Virus record (IMG/VR): IMGVR_UViG_3300032116_001412
Coordinates: 1-22,431 of that record
Direction: 5' to 3' (one strand)
From: a virus
DNA length: 22,431 bases
Position numbers and translations under genes: made by a program. This document shows positions 1-7,918 of the stretch, piece by piece. The stretch's first letter is position 1, and each line of letters opens with the position of its first letter. Below the pieces are notes generated by a model. It ran no database searches, was not told the origin of the DNA, and saw nothing but the letters and a program-made list of their open reading frames with translations.

Positions 1-408
1 TGTTATACCAGCAATAGCAGAACTTAAAATACCTAAACCAATTTTAGAACTCTTAGTACTAAAAGGTTTAGGTTTTGCAGGTAGGGTACCACCATCTTGC
101 ATTTTTCTAACAGCACCACCTTTTTTCTTTAAAGTTGGACCTTCACCCATTGCCTTAGCTCTTGTACTAGCAGCTCTTCCCGCAGCATTCTGGTATTCTT
201 CTTTAGTCATTGGACCCGTAGGAATTTTTTTACCTGTATACTCATTAGTATAAGTTCTTACAGATGAGTCTGTATCATAAAGTTTTTCTGCAGCAGCTTG
301 ATTTCTAGCATAAGAAGGTGTACCACCTTTCTGCATTTTTTTAATACCACCTTTTTTCATCATGGTTTTACCATACATGGCTTTAGGCATTTTAGTTTTA
401 GTTTTCAT
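1..408 (-). CDS. Partial KGG-motif protein, possible virion protein (3' end cut by window edge)
   Basis: An open frame of 136 codons starts at ATG 408-406 and runs off the left edge without a stop. The visible part is rich in Lys, Gly and Ala. It carries two related motifs: KKGGIKKMQKGG at residues 18-29 and KKGGAVRKMQDGG at about residues 95-107. A hydrophobic stretch begins near residue 123 (IGLGILSSAIAGIT) and could be the start of a membrane segment. It follows the 338-residue gene by 12 bases, in the same direction and downstream of the capsid gene. From position and composition it could be an internal or ejected virion protein, but this is a guess. I do not recognise a named family. Confidence 0.75.
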   Translation of the reverse strand, partial: MKTKTKMPKAMYGKTMMKKGGIKKMQKGGTPSYARNQAAAEKLYDTDSSVRTYTNEYTGKKIPTGPMTKEEYQNAAGRAASTRAKAMGEGPTLKKKGGAVRKMQDGGTLPAKPKPFSTKSSKIGLGILSSAIAGIT

Positions 409-420
409 TATATATACAAA

Positions 421-1437
421 TTATGAGTTCCACAACTTTTCAATCCTGTTATTAAGATCTTTGAGAATATCCTCATTTAAAGGGTTCTTCAAGTACTCAA
501 TAACTTCAGATGTGTTTCTACCCATCATAGTGTTTGATTTCACATGATAGATATGTCCATCTGTCTTATTAATAATATACTTAAAAAATATGGAATCTTT
601 GACAATTGCTTTAACTTTTAATGTCTCCATATCCATAGAAGCTGCTTCTAGGAATCCTTTAGCCGCTCTTTCTTTATTGTTTTCAGTACCATCACCATTG
701 ATATGCCTATCCATGTTATCATAGATGATATCATTAGGTGTGTGTTTTTTATACTGTACACTAGCTAAGTCTACTGCTTTAGCAATGTAGAAAAGTTTTG
801 TGCTATTCTTATCATACAGTTTTTGAAGTTCAGATAATGCTTTGTTTTTAAGCTTCTTGTACTCCGTCTTAACACCTGCAGTTTCTTGTTCTTTATCAAG
901 ATAGAATTTTGGTGGAACAGCTTTTGATCTAGCTTCATCATAATTTTTTGCTACAATAGAAAATCCTCCAGCTTCAATTGCATAAAGTTTAATTCTATCA
1001 AATGGATCTTTAGGATCTAGGTATACTGGCTCATTACCACAAGATATAGATATCTTATTCCAGAACTCAGCATTATCAGGTTTAAGTAACTTAACATTAT
1101 TCCAGAAGTGAGTATCTTCTACATCAAGAACATTTGCTGCTAATTCTTTTTCTAACTCAGCAATTGCTATTCTAATTTGTTTTACTCTAGCTACTTTTTG
1201 TTCTTCTGGAAGTAGTTTAATTTCAGGAGCAAATTCATTTAATCCAGTAAGATACTGAACTACTCCATTTCTTTCAATACAAGCTAATTGTTCACTGTGA
1301 GTCACTCCATCAAATAGAGAAAGATTATAAATTTCTAATCCCATGTTTGATACAGATCTGTCAAAATATGGTTTAATAGATATAGGAGTTTTTCTGTTCT
1401 CACTAGTCTGAACCATTGTAAAGTTTACATTTTCCAT
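421..1437 (-). CDS. Hypothetical protein downstream of the major capsid gene, likely virion-associated
   Basis: This gene encodes 338 residues of mixed alpha/beta composition, with no signal peptide or membrane segment that I can see. A charged, probably helical stretch lies at about residues 77-102. I do not recognise the family. The ATG at 1437 follows two tandem copies of a 14-base AACCAAC-containing leader repeat. Its first five residues (MENVN) and their codons match the start of the scaffold-like gene at 4419. It lies just after the intrinsic terminator behind the capsid gene, so it may be read by partial read-through or from a weak promoter I could not identify. A head-completion, neck or capsid-associated role is plausible from position only. 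Confidence 0.8.
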   Translation of the reverse strand: MENVNFTMVQTSENRKTPISIKPYFDRSVSNMGLEIYNLSLFDGVTHSEQLACIERNGVVQYLTGLNEFAPEIKLLPEEQKVARVKQIRIAIAELEKELAANVLDVEDTHFWNNVKLLKPDNAEFWNKISISCGNEPVYLDPKDPFDRIKLYAIEAGGFSIVAKNYDEARSKAVPPKFYLDKEQETAGVKTEYKKLKNKALSELQKLYDKNSTKLFYIAKAVDLASVQYKKHTPNDIIYDNMDRHINGDGTENNKERAAKGFLEAASMDMETLKVKAIVKDSIFFKYIINKTDGHIYHVKSNTMMGRNTSEVIEYLKNPLNEDILKDLNNRIEKLWNS

Positions 1438-1440
1438 TTT

Positions 1441-1468
1441 ATTTGTTGGTTTTTATTTGTTGGTTTTA
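1441..1468 (-). repeat. Tandem 14-base leader repeat before the 338-residue gene
   Basis: Two adjacent 14-base copies (1441-1454 and 1455-1468) differ at one position. On the coding strand they read AAAACCAACAAAT and AAAAACCAACAAAT. They sit just upstream of ATG 1437, where a ribosome-binding site would be expected. Related AACCAAC sequences occur just before the starts at 4419 and 14409, so this may be a shared translation-initiation or regulatory leader. Confidence 0.6.
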
Positions 1469-1470
1469 AA

Positions 1471-1509
1471 AAATTAAAAAAAAGGGGAGGTGTTTAGTCT
1501 CCCCCTTTT
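1471..1509 (-). terminator. Intrinsic terminator after the major capsid gene
   Basis: On the minus strand the sequence forms a hairpin with arms AAAAGGGGGAG and CTCCCCTTTT. One base is bulged and the loop is about 9 bases. A T-rich run follows immediately. It lies about 13 bases past the capsid stop codon. The GC-rich stem stands out against AT-rich surroundings. It should end most transcripts of the packaging and head unit, although the next gene continues in the same direction. Confidence 0.85.
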
Positions 1510-1522
1510 CCTGAGATATATA

Positions 1523-3139
1523 TTAGAATGATCCACCAGTAATTGGATTTCTCATAACAATCTTAAGAACCTTAGTAGGATCCTTAACCCAGATAGCTGG
1601 CATTGTTTGAGACATCATTACACGGTACCCATTGAATTGTCCAGAAGACTGGAACCCTTGAGTTCTTCCCATATAATCCATTGTACCATTCTGATACCAC
1701 CACTTCAATTGGTTATCCCAAGAAAGTTTCAACAAGAAGATGTTGTCATTAGTGTTATCAGTGATATCAAAGATAATGAATGAGTAAGAAGACAATGGGA
1801 ATCCATCAATGATTGGGTTCTCAATATCATTAGTATGAACATTGTCAAATGCTGGGTTAAGAACAAACTTAACATTTGCCAAGAAAGGAATCACATATGA
1901 AGTATATGCAAATCCAAAGTTCAAGTCCATACCTTTACCAGTAATTGCACCGATGTCAGCAGCCTGGATAAGAAGACCAGAAGAGATAGCTTCTCTTTTG
2001 ATAGCTTCATTAACCATTCTCATACCACCCATACCAGTCTGAACTACTAGAGATCTCTTTGGATCTGGACCTTGGAACTCAACCTTACCATTGAAGAAGT
2101 TATAGATTTCTCCACGGAATAAGTCAAGTGTAAAGTTATTTTTGTTGTATACTCTTTTGAATGAGTTATCCAACTGCTTCCAAAGACCCACAGATAATCT
2201 GATATCATCTGGACCATCTTGCTTAACTCTACCTCCTTGTCCCCACATCAAGTAAGTCTCAATGTCAGAAGCAATTTTGCTCAAGTGAGCAGCTTCCATA
2301 TTGGTCAAGAATGTACGTGAAAGATTACCATTATCAAATGCTTTCTTCACAGAGTCTTTACCCATAACTTTTACCATGTCCTCAAGAGATGCAATGGATG
2401 GATCAAGACCCTTATCAAATGTTCTCCAGATTTCAGTAACAGGTACAGTACCATCTGCATTCATTCCACCTTTAATCATCAAGTCTGCACGAGAAGAGAT
2501 TGAATAGTGAACGTGAGCTTCAGCACCACCTACATAGTTATAGAATTCACGGAATCCAGCATTAGTGATGATGTCAGAAAATCTTTCACCATACTCACCT
2601 CTTGCAGAACCTTTACGGAATACTTTAGTACCATTAGCAAGATACCTGTTCTCTAAGAACTTGTAGTTGTCATTGTTTACAAGTTGAACAGTATAGATGA
2701 ATCCGTCACCTACAGGAAGAATATCTTCTTGAGTAACATACATCTCCACACCATTGTACTTGTCATAAGTCAAGATATCTCCGTGACCAAACTCACGTTT
2801 GTTAATCTTGATTTTGAAAGTAGTACCATCTACACCTTTGAACTCATTAAGAGGCTCAATGTCTTCAATGATATATGGTAGATCAATAGAGACAGGAGTC
2901 TGCCACTTATACTCTCCACGAGCATTGTCTACCATGATTACATTCTTTCCTCCAAATGAGGACATCTGATAAAGGGGCATCTCTACTTTCTGTGCCATAG
3001 CCCAAAGGTCTACTGGGCCCAGATCCATAGGTTCTGCATCCTTCAACATGTTTGTTAAGTGGTAAGAATCCACGTGTGACGTAGCATTGTATGCAGTGTC
3101 ACGCAGGAATATACCATTGTTTAAAACTGGAGTTGCCAT
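1523..3139 (-). CDS. Major capsid protein (probable HK97-fold)
   Basis: This gene encodes a 538-residue soluble protein, with no signal peptide, in the classic slot after the portal and a scaffold-like gene. Size, position and a private terminator immediately downstream all fit the main shell protein. It uses the Arg codon CGT about nine times, against mostly AGA in neighbouring genes, which suggests selection for high expression. No short motif defines the HK97 fold, so the fold is inferred from the role. The start ATG at 3139 follows an A-rich leader (AACAAATAAACAATG) with no Shine-Dalgarno. Another abundant structural protein is the main alternative, but the gene order makes capsid the best call. 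Confidence 0.8.
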   Translation of the reverse strand: MATPVLNNGIFLRDTAYNATSHVDSYHLTNMLKDAEPMDLGPVDLWAMAQKVEMPLYQMSSFGGKNVIMVDNARGEYKWQTPVSIDLPYIIEDIEPLNEFKGVDGTTFKIKINKREFGHGDILTYDKYNGVEMYVTQEDILPVGDGFIYTVQLVNNDNYKFLENRYLANGTKVFRKGSARGEYGERFSDIITNAGFREFYNYVGGAEAHVHYSISSRADLMIKGGMNADGTVPVTEIWRTFDKGLDPSIASLEDMVKVMGKDSVKKAFDNGNLSRTFLTNMEAAHLSKIASDIETYLMWGQGGRVKQDGPDDIRLSVGLWKQLDNSFKRVYNKNNFTLDLFRGEIYNFFNGKVEFQGPDPKRSLVVQTGMGGMRMVNEAIKREAISSGLLIQAADIGAITGKGMDLNFGFAYTSYVIPFLANVKFVLNPAFDNVHTNDIENPIIDGFPLSSYSFIIFDITDNTNDNIFLLKLSWDNQLKWWYQNGTMDYMGRTQGFQSSGQFNGYRVMMSQTMPAIWVKDPTKVLKIVMRNPITGGSF

Positions 3140-3168
3140 TGTTTATTTGTTTATTTATTAGTTACTAG

Positions 3169-4419
3169 TTAAAAGCGTTTAAATATATTGTTTTGTTGTC
3201 TAGGAATAGTTCTTTGTGGTGCCTTCTTAGATCTTGTTTCTTCTTGATCAGTATTAGTAGAAGATGTAATTTTTCTTTGCTCTTCTGTTTTTAATTTTCT
3301 TACTGTATCTTCTACAGCTTTTTTACCACCTTGATCTCTTACTTTACCTTTATACCCATCAGGATCTGCAAGTAACCATAATGCTTCTGCAATAAGATCA
3401 TGTCTTGGTTCTACAAACTGATACTTCTCTAATAGGTGACCTAGTAAGTTTGTTGGTCTTCCAGATACTGAAGGATAGTTTGGTTGTACTAATCCAGAGT
3501 AAAGCATACTTTGCACTTTCTTATCAAGCTTAAGTCCACCAACTTCTCCAGCTACTAAAGTATTATATACGCTATCAGTATAATACTTTGCTTGCTTCTC
3601 TTGCTGTTCTTTTCTTGCTTCTTGTTCAGCTAGTTGTCTTGCAACAATCTCTTCTTGCATTCTATCTAACTTTGGTTTAAACTGTTTAGCTTTTTGAGCA
3701 AGCTTATCCATGTCTTTCCAGTCAGTGATTTCTTCTTCAATCTCTTCTGGATTACCATCAGCAAAACCTGTAGTATAAAGATACTTTCTTACTATCTCTT
3801 CTTGATGGTACTCATTCTCAGGATCAAGTTCTATAACTTCTTCTACATGAGCAAGAGTTCTAAACAAACCTTTAAGATCTTGTCCACCATCTGCTACATA
3901 CTTAGCAGCAATCTTTAACTCTTCCGGTAAAGCATTAAAGAATTCTTTTGGAGTGTTTTCTCTTACCTTATTTTCCCTTTCTTGGAAGTTAGCTTCAAAG
4001 AGTTCTCTAAAATCTTTAGTAGTGTAATCTTCTAAAGATTTGTCATCATCAAAAGGCATAAGAGTTCCTTCCTCAATCATCTTCAGAGCTAACTCAGCTA
4101 AACCAGACTTATCAATCTTAGGTCTCCCTTTATTACCAGTTTCTTCTTCCTGTGTAATTAGATTGTCTAGTTCTGCAATTGTTTCAGCTACTTCAGCTTT
4201 TTCTTCTGGAGTTGAACTATTATCAGACTTGTCAATGAACGCTAAATCAACAGCACCTTCACTTGAGAATACTGTTTTTTTCTTTTCTTCTTCCTCTCCA
4301 TCTGCAGGTAGCATTATGCTTTCTGCACCAGGAGCTCCAAAGATCTCATCCAAATTAACATCAACTTGTTCTACCTTTGTAGAATCTACAGTCTCTGCTG
4401 TTTCATTTACATTTTCCAT
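3169..4419 (-). CDS. Scaffold-like acidic head-assembly protein
   Basis: This gene encodes 416 residues and lies between the portal and the major capsid gene, the usual place for a scaffold. The N-terminal 100 residues are very acidic (for example GEEEEKKK near residues 41-48). The middle is rich in charged helices, with a likely coiled coil around residues 230-280 (ARQLAEQEARKEQQEKQ). The C-terminus is basic and ends in IPRQQNNIFKRF, as in scaffolds whose basic tail docks on the capsid protein. No protease motif was seen. It starts MENVN like the 338-residue gene, and its ATG directly follows an AACCAACAA leader. The function is inferred from position and charge pattern, because scaffold sequences diverge quickly. 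Confidence 0.65.
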   Translation of the reverse strand: MENVNETAETVDSTKVEQVDVNLDEIFGAPGAESIMLPADGEEEEKKKTVFSSEGAVDLAFIDKSDNSSTPEEKAEVAETIAELDNLITQEEETGNKGRPKIDKSGLAELALKMIEEGTLMPFDDDKSLEDYTTKDFRELFEANFQERENKVRENTPKEFFNALPEELKIAAKYVADGGQDLKGLFRTLAHVEEVIELDPENEYHQEEIVRKYLYTTGFADGNPEEIEEEITDWKDMDKLAQKAKQFKPKLDRMQEEIVARQLAEQEARKEQQEKQAKYYTDSVYNTLVAGEVGGLKLDKKVQSMLYSGLVQPNYPSVSGRPTNLLGHLLEKYQFVEPRHDLIAEALWLLADPDGYKGKVRDQGGKKAVEDTVRKLKTEEQRKITSSTNTDQEETRSKKAPQRTIPRQQNNIFKRF

Positions 4420-4420
4420 T

Positions 4421-4439
4421 TGTTGGTTTTATGTTGGTT
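4421..4439 (-). repeat. AACCAAC leader motif, two copies, before the scaffold-like gene
   Basis: On the coding strand the leader contains AACCAACAT followed by AAAACCAACAAAT, ending directly at ATG 4419. This resembles the tandem repeat before 1437 and the single copy before 14409. The similarity continues into the first codons (ATGGAAAATGTAAA), which are shared with the gene at 1437. Confidence 0.5.
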
Positions 4440-4518
4440 GTTTAATATAATATACAGAAATTCTTTTTAATAAACTTCTAAAATTTATTTAGCACCATTC
4501 TTTTTTGGCATTATATAG

Positions 4519-7272
4519 CTATTCCTTATTCTTCTTATTTGAAGAAGAGTTATCAAATCTATTTTTATTCTCTCTAGCTATTTGTAATTGAGTGTCAGCT
4601 ATCTCTCTTTGAGTTTGAATCTTTTCTCTTTCAATGTCAGCTTTTGAATTCTGAACCTGCTGCTTATTAGACTCTTTCATTCTTTCAATATCAGTCTGTT
4701 CTCTGTATTGCTCTGATTGTCTAATCTCACTCATAGCATCTCTATAATCTGACATTTCATTCTTATTGACATCAGCCATAGAACCATAACCAGCAGCTCT
4801 GATCTCAGCAACTAAGATATCCCTTTGTCTATCTTTCTCTTTCTCAGCTGCTACAGCATCAATCTTCATTTTCTCAAGTTCTTGTTGAGACTGTTGTTGT
4901 TGCTGTTGCATTTGTTGCTGACTCTGCATTTCTTGTTGCTTTGTTTGCTGTTGTTTCTGCTCAGAAGACTTGAGTGCATTATTAAGTTCAGATAATGAAT
5001 CAGACTGAATTACTTTACCTAAGTCATATATAGAGGCTCCCATAGTATTATTAGTCATAGCCATCTGCTTAAGTTGTTCTAACACAGCTCTATTATTAGC
5101 TGTTGTAGTACAGAAGATGTTTAAGTCTCTGAGTAATAAATCAGTACCATTAATTTCAAAGTTTACTTTCTCATCTGCTGTAGTAGTATAAGTAAGTCTT
5201 GCAGATGGTTTAGTAGAATGATAGTACTGTGCTAAGTCTGTACGCATTTGGTGTACTCTAGGCATTAAGTAATCACAGTGCTGGATAAAGAACATTTCTG
5301 TTTGAGCATATGATGCTGATACAGCTTGTTCTACACCAGTAGCAGTCTGTTGAGATAGTTGTTGACCCATACGTTGTGGATTAACACCTATTACTTCATA
5401 TGCTTGTTGCTTAAAGTAATTAGCAAGTTGTATCCTAGACATAAGTCTCTCAGTCTGGGATAAGTCTAGTTTTTGAAAATGCTGGAAGTTTAATGCATTC
5501 TCTGTATTTGTAATAGAAGTATCCAGAGGTAACATCTGGAAATTCTTCATTGCTACATATGCTTTAGCTAGATTACCTTTCCCCCAATCTTCTCCTAATG
5601 AGTGTCTTGGTAAAGTGTTCTGGTCAAGCATGATAATAGTACCTAACTCATCTACTAGTATATCAGCAATTTGGTTATTTACTATGTTATATGCAATTTG
5701 GTATGGCTTCATTAAGTCAAGTAGTGCAGTAGACTTAGTATTTCTATCAGAGAATACAGATCCTTCTACTGGTAACTTACTTCCATATAGACTACTATCA
5801 CCTTTAAACTGAAACTTAAGTGGGCCTATTTTATTCTTTTCTACACCTATGTAGATAGGAGTAAATCCTCCAGGGTTATTCATACCCCAGAATGATGGGA
5901 TGTTTGGTCCAATCTTAACTCCTCCCCAAACTTCATTAATCCAAATCCAATCAATGTGTTCACCAAAGATTATATTGTCTTTAGTTTTATTTTGGAAAAG
6001 TCTAGTATCATAGATAGGCTTATCTGTTATCTTATAGTCTTCTGTTATTATTTCAGTGGATACCTCTCCTGATTCTGATACTTTTGTAAGGTGACCCACT
6101 TTCCTTTGAGACTTCCAGTAACAAGTGGATACTCTAAGTAAGTATGCGGTACCTGCTACGTTATAGTCTTCTCCTTCAGCTAGTATCTGTGATATAACAT
6201 CTCCTCCTTCTAATACAGAACCTGATACCATAGATGTGTACTGACGGTATGCAAGTGAAGGTAAGTTAGTATTCCACTCATGTGTCTTGGTAGCATCATA
6301 ATATGAACCATCATTCTGCATACCACCTATGTTATATCCTGCTGATCTAATAGGGTAAATAGCTTCTAATGCTTCTAGTTGCTCTTCAGTCATTAGATAT
6401 CCGTATCTATCAATAACATCAGCTACTGTATACATGTCAGTTTTTCCTACCCAGTTTGCTTGAGAAATATATCTAGCATCTGGAGACTTATGATAGAATG
6501 ATAATACTGGATTCCAGAGTTCTACTTCATAATCATCCTCCATCATACGGAAGTGCCAAAACTCTCTATCTGTAATGAGCATGTCTCTGAAACCTCTTTC
6601 CTCAAGCTCATCCATCTTAAATCTTTCAACATCTACCTTATGCTGGTGTGATGCCCACTGTTCTACCATAGATCTGTAGTCTTTCTTAAAGTACATTTCT
6701 ATTTCTGGTAGCTGCTTTAATGCATCATCAGATGTTTGTTGAGTAGCTTCTTCTGAAGAAGGATCAAGTCCCTGCTCCATCATAGCTGCTACTATTTTTA
6801 TTTTAGCATCAGATAAGAGAACTTCTTCTACAGCAGCTCTCTTTTGCTCCATCATTTCATTGTAAGAGAACTCATCTACTGCACGGTATGTAAGCTTAGT
6901 TGATCTCTTAGCAAACTCAGCTACTAGAACATTAATTACATTGGGTATAATAGGATAGAACTTGAGTTCAAGTGCAGAGTTATCTTCTTTTGTTAAAGTC
7001 TCTACAATGTCTCTATACTCATTATCCTCTTCAATAATATAATCTGACTTGTCAATTACACCTTTTGCTAGCTTGTAATTCTTCATTAATCTTCTAGCAT
7101 TCATACGGATTTGTTTCAACCCATTCCACTCCAACCAGTCTAGATTCCATGCAGCCCACTCCTGATCCTTCTGGTCTTTTGGTAAAAACTGAAGAGGTTG
7201 GGTAATACTACCCATTCTATTATGCTGTACTTTGGCTCCCTTCTTAAGCTGTAGACTATTATATACTTGCAT
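4519..7272 (-). CDS. Portal protein
   Basis: This gene encodes 917 residues, a large portal, immediately downstream of the terminase region and upstream of the scaffold and capsid genes. The portal is the dodecameric head vertex through which DNA is packaged and ejected. The N-terminal third has Trp- and charge-rich segments (residues 39-52, WAAWNLDWLEWNGL) followed by helices. The central part is mixed alpha/beta, and the C-terminal quarter is helical. A glutamine-rich stretch at about residues 771-801 leads into a long charged coiled-coil tail that ends in Asn, Ser and Lys. The start ATG at 7272 overlaps the end of the GIY-YIG gene by 14 bases. The function is called from size, position and overall resemblance to portals of Bacteroidota podoviruses. 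Confidence 0.8.
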   Translation of the reverse strand: MQVYNSLQLKKGAKVQHNRMGSITQPLQFLPKDQKDQEWAAWNLDWLEWNGLKQIRMNARRLMKNYKLAKGVIDKSDYIIEEDNEYRDIVETLTKEDNSALELKFYPIIPNVINVLVAEFAKRSTKLTYRAVDEFSYNEMMEQKRAAVEEVLLSDAKIKIVAAMMEQGLDPSSEEATQQTSDDALKQLPEIEMYFKKDYRSMVEQWASHQHKVDVERFKMDELEERGFRDMLITDREFWHFRMMEDDYEVELWNPVLSFYHKSPDARYISQANWVGKTDMYTVADVIDRYGYLMTEEQLEALEAIYPIRSAGYNIGGMQNDGSYYDATKTHEWNTNLPSLAYRQYTSMVSGSVLEGGDVISQILAEGEDYNVAGTAYLLRVSTCYWKSQRKVGHLTKVSESGEVSTEIITEDYKITDKPIYDTRLFQNKTKDNIIFGEHIDWIWINEVWGGVKIGPNIPSFWGMNNPGGFTPIYIGVEKNKIGPLKFQFKGDSSLYGSKLPVEGSVFSDRNTKSTALLDLMKPYQIAYNIVNNQIADILVDELGTIIMLDQNTLPRHSLGEDWGKGNLAKAYVAMKNFQMLPLDTSITNTENALNFQHFQKLDLSQTERLMSRIQLANYFKQQAYEVIGVNPQRMGQQLSQQTATGVEQAVSASYAQTEMFFIQHCDYLMPRVHQMRTDLAQYYHSTKPSARLTYTTTADEKVNFEINGTDLLLRDLNIFCTTTANNRAVLEQLKQMAMTNNTMGASIYDLGKVIQSDSLSELNNALKSSEQKQQQTKQQEMQSQQQMQQQQQQSQQELEKMKIDAVAAEKEKDRQRDILVAEIRAAGYGSMADVNKNEMSDYRDAMSEIRQSEQYREQTDIERMKESNKQQVQNSKADIEREKIQTQREIADTQLQIARENKNRFDNSSSNKKNKE

Positions 7273-7918
7273 CTGCTAAAAACTTTAAATTGAATTTGTT
7301 TTTCTTAATGAGTCTAGTCATATGAGAAGGAGATTTTTTAAAAACTCTTGCAACTTCATTTATTGAAGTATAAATATGATTAGTTTCTGTATTAATTACT
7401 TTTTTTCTTGTCTTTGAATATATCTTTTCTTTTTCTTCATCTGATTTTACTCTACCTTTTTGAGCAGAAGCAATTATCATCTTTTGAGTATCCGGTATTT
7501 TTTTACCAAAATTTGGGTTACCTTCTCCTTGCATTTTTATTTTAAAATACTCTTTTCTCTCATCTGACCATTTTATACCATACTGAGGATTTTTTATACC
7601 AAGTTTTGCCTCAGAAATTTTTTTTCTAACAACAGAATTAGGATTATACATTCCTTCTCCACCATCTGTTAAGTTAACAAGAGATATTCCAAAGGATTTA
7701 TAAAGACTAATAAATTCTTTTTCTTTTTTACAAGCAATGTTCCAATCAAGCTCATCTAAAATAATTTCTACCTTATAATCAGTTTTGTTTGTGACACTTA
7801 CCCAATACCTATTTCTATTATACTTAGAATAAGCACGTTTAAATTTAGCATCACTACCTATACCAATATAAAACGGTGTGTTAGTATCTTGTCTTATATG
7901 TCTATACACATATGCCAT
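7259..7918 (-). CDS. GIY-YIG family homing endonuclease with NUMOD-type DNA-binding motifs
   Basis: This gene encodes 219 residues. The N-terminal GIY-YIG nuclease domain shows YVY at residues 3-5, YIG at 17-19, an Arg at 28 in the catalytic position, a likely catalytic Glu at 66 or 68, and the family's NLTDGGEG at 83-90. Two NUMOD3-like segments follow (NPQYGIKWSDE near 110 and NPNFGKKIPD near 134). The C-terminal region at about 174-215 resembles NUMOD1, with a helix-turn-helix (YTSINEVARVFKKSPSHM). Such free-standing enzymes cut a recipient genome lacking the gene and spread by repair. Its ATG directly follows the terminase TAA, and its 3' end overlaps the portal start by 14 bases, so it is wedged between two essential genes with no space lost. 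It looks intact. It is probably dispensable for virion assembly. Confidence 0.92.
   Translation of the reverse strand: MAYVYRHIRQDTNTPFYIGIGSDAKFKRAYSKYNRNRYWVSVTNKTDYKVEIILDELDWNIACKKEKEFISLYKSFGISLVNLTDGGEGMYNPNSVVRKKISEAKLGIKNPQYGIKWSDERKEYFKIKMQGEGNPNFGKKIPDTQKMIIASAQKGRVKSDEEKEKIYSKTRKKVINTETNHIYTSINEVARVFKKSPSHMTRLIKKNKFNLKFLADASI

Noticed and set aside
4040-4450. Plus-strand frame of 136 residues opposite the scaffold-like gene.
   Set aside because: It is Ser-rich only because Glu and Asp codons are read backwards, and it overlaps a well-supported gene and its leader.
4485-4511. Eight-codon frame (MPKKNGAK) between the portal and scaffold-like genes.
   Set aside because: It is too short to call from sequence alone and could arise by chance. 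It could be a leader peptide, but no attenuator structure was seen.
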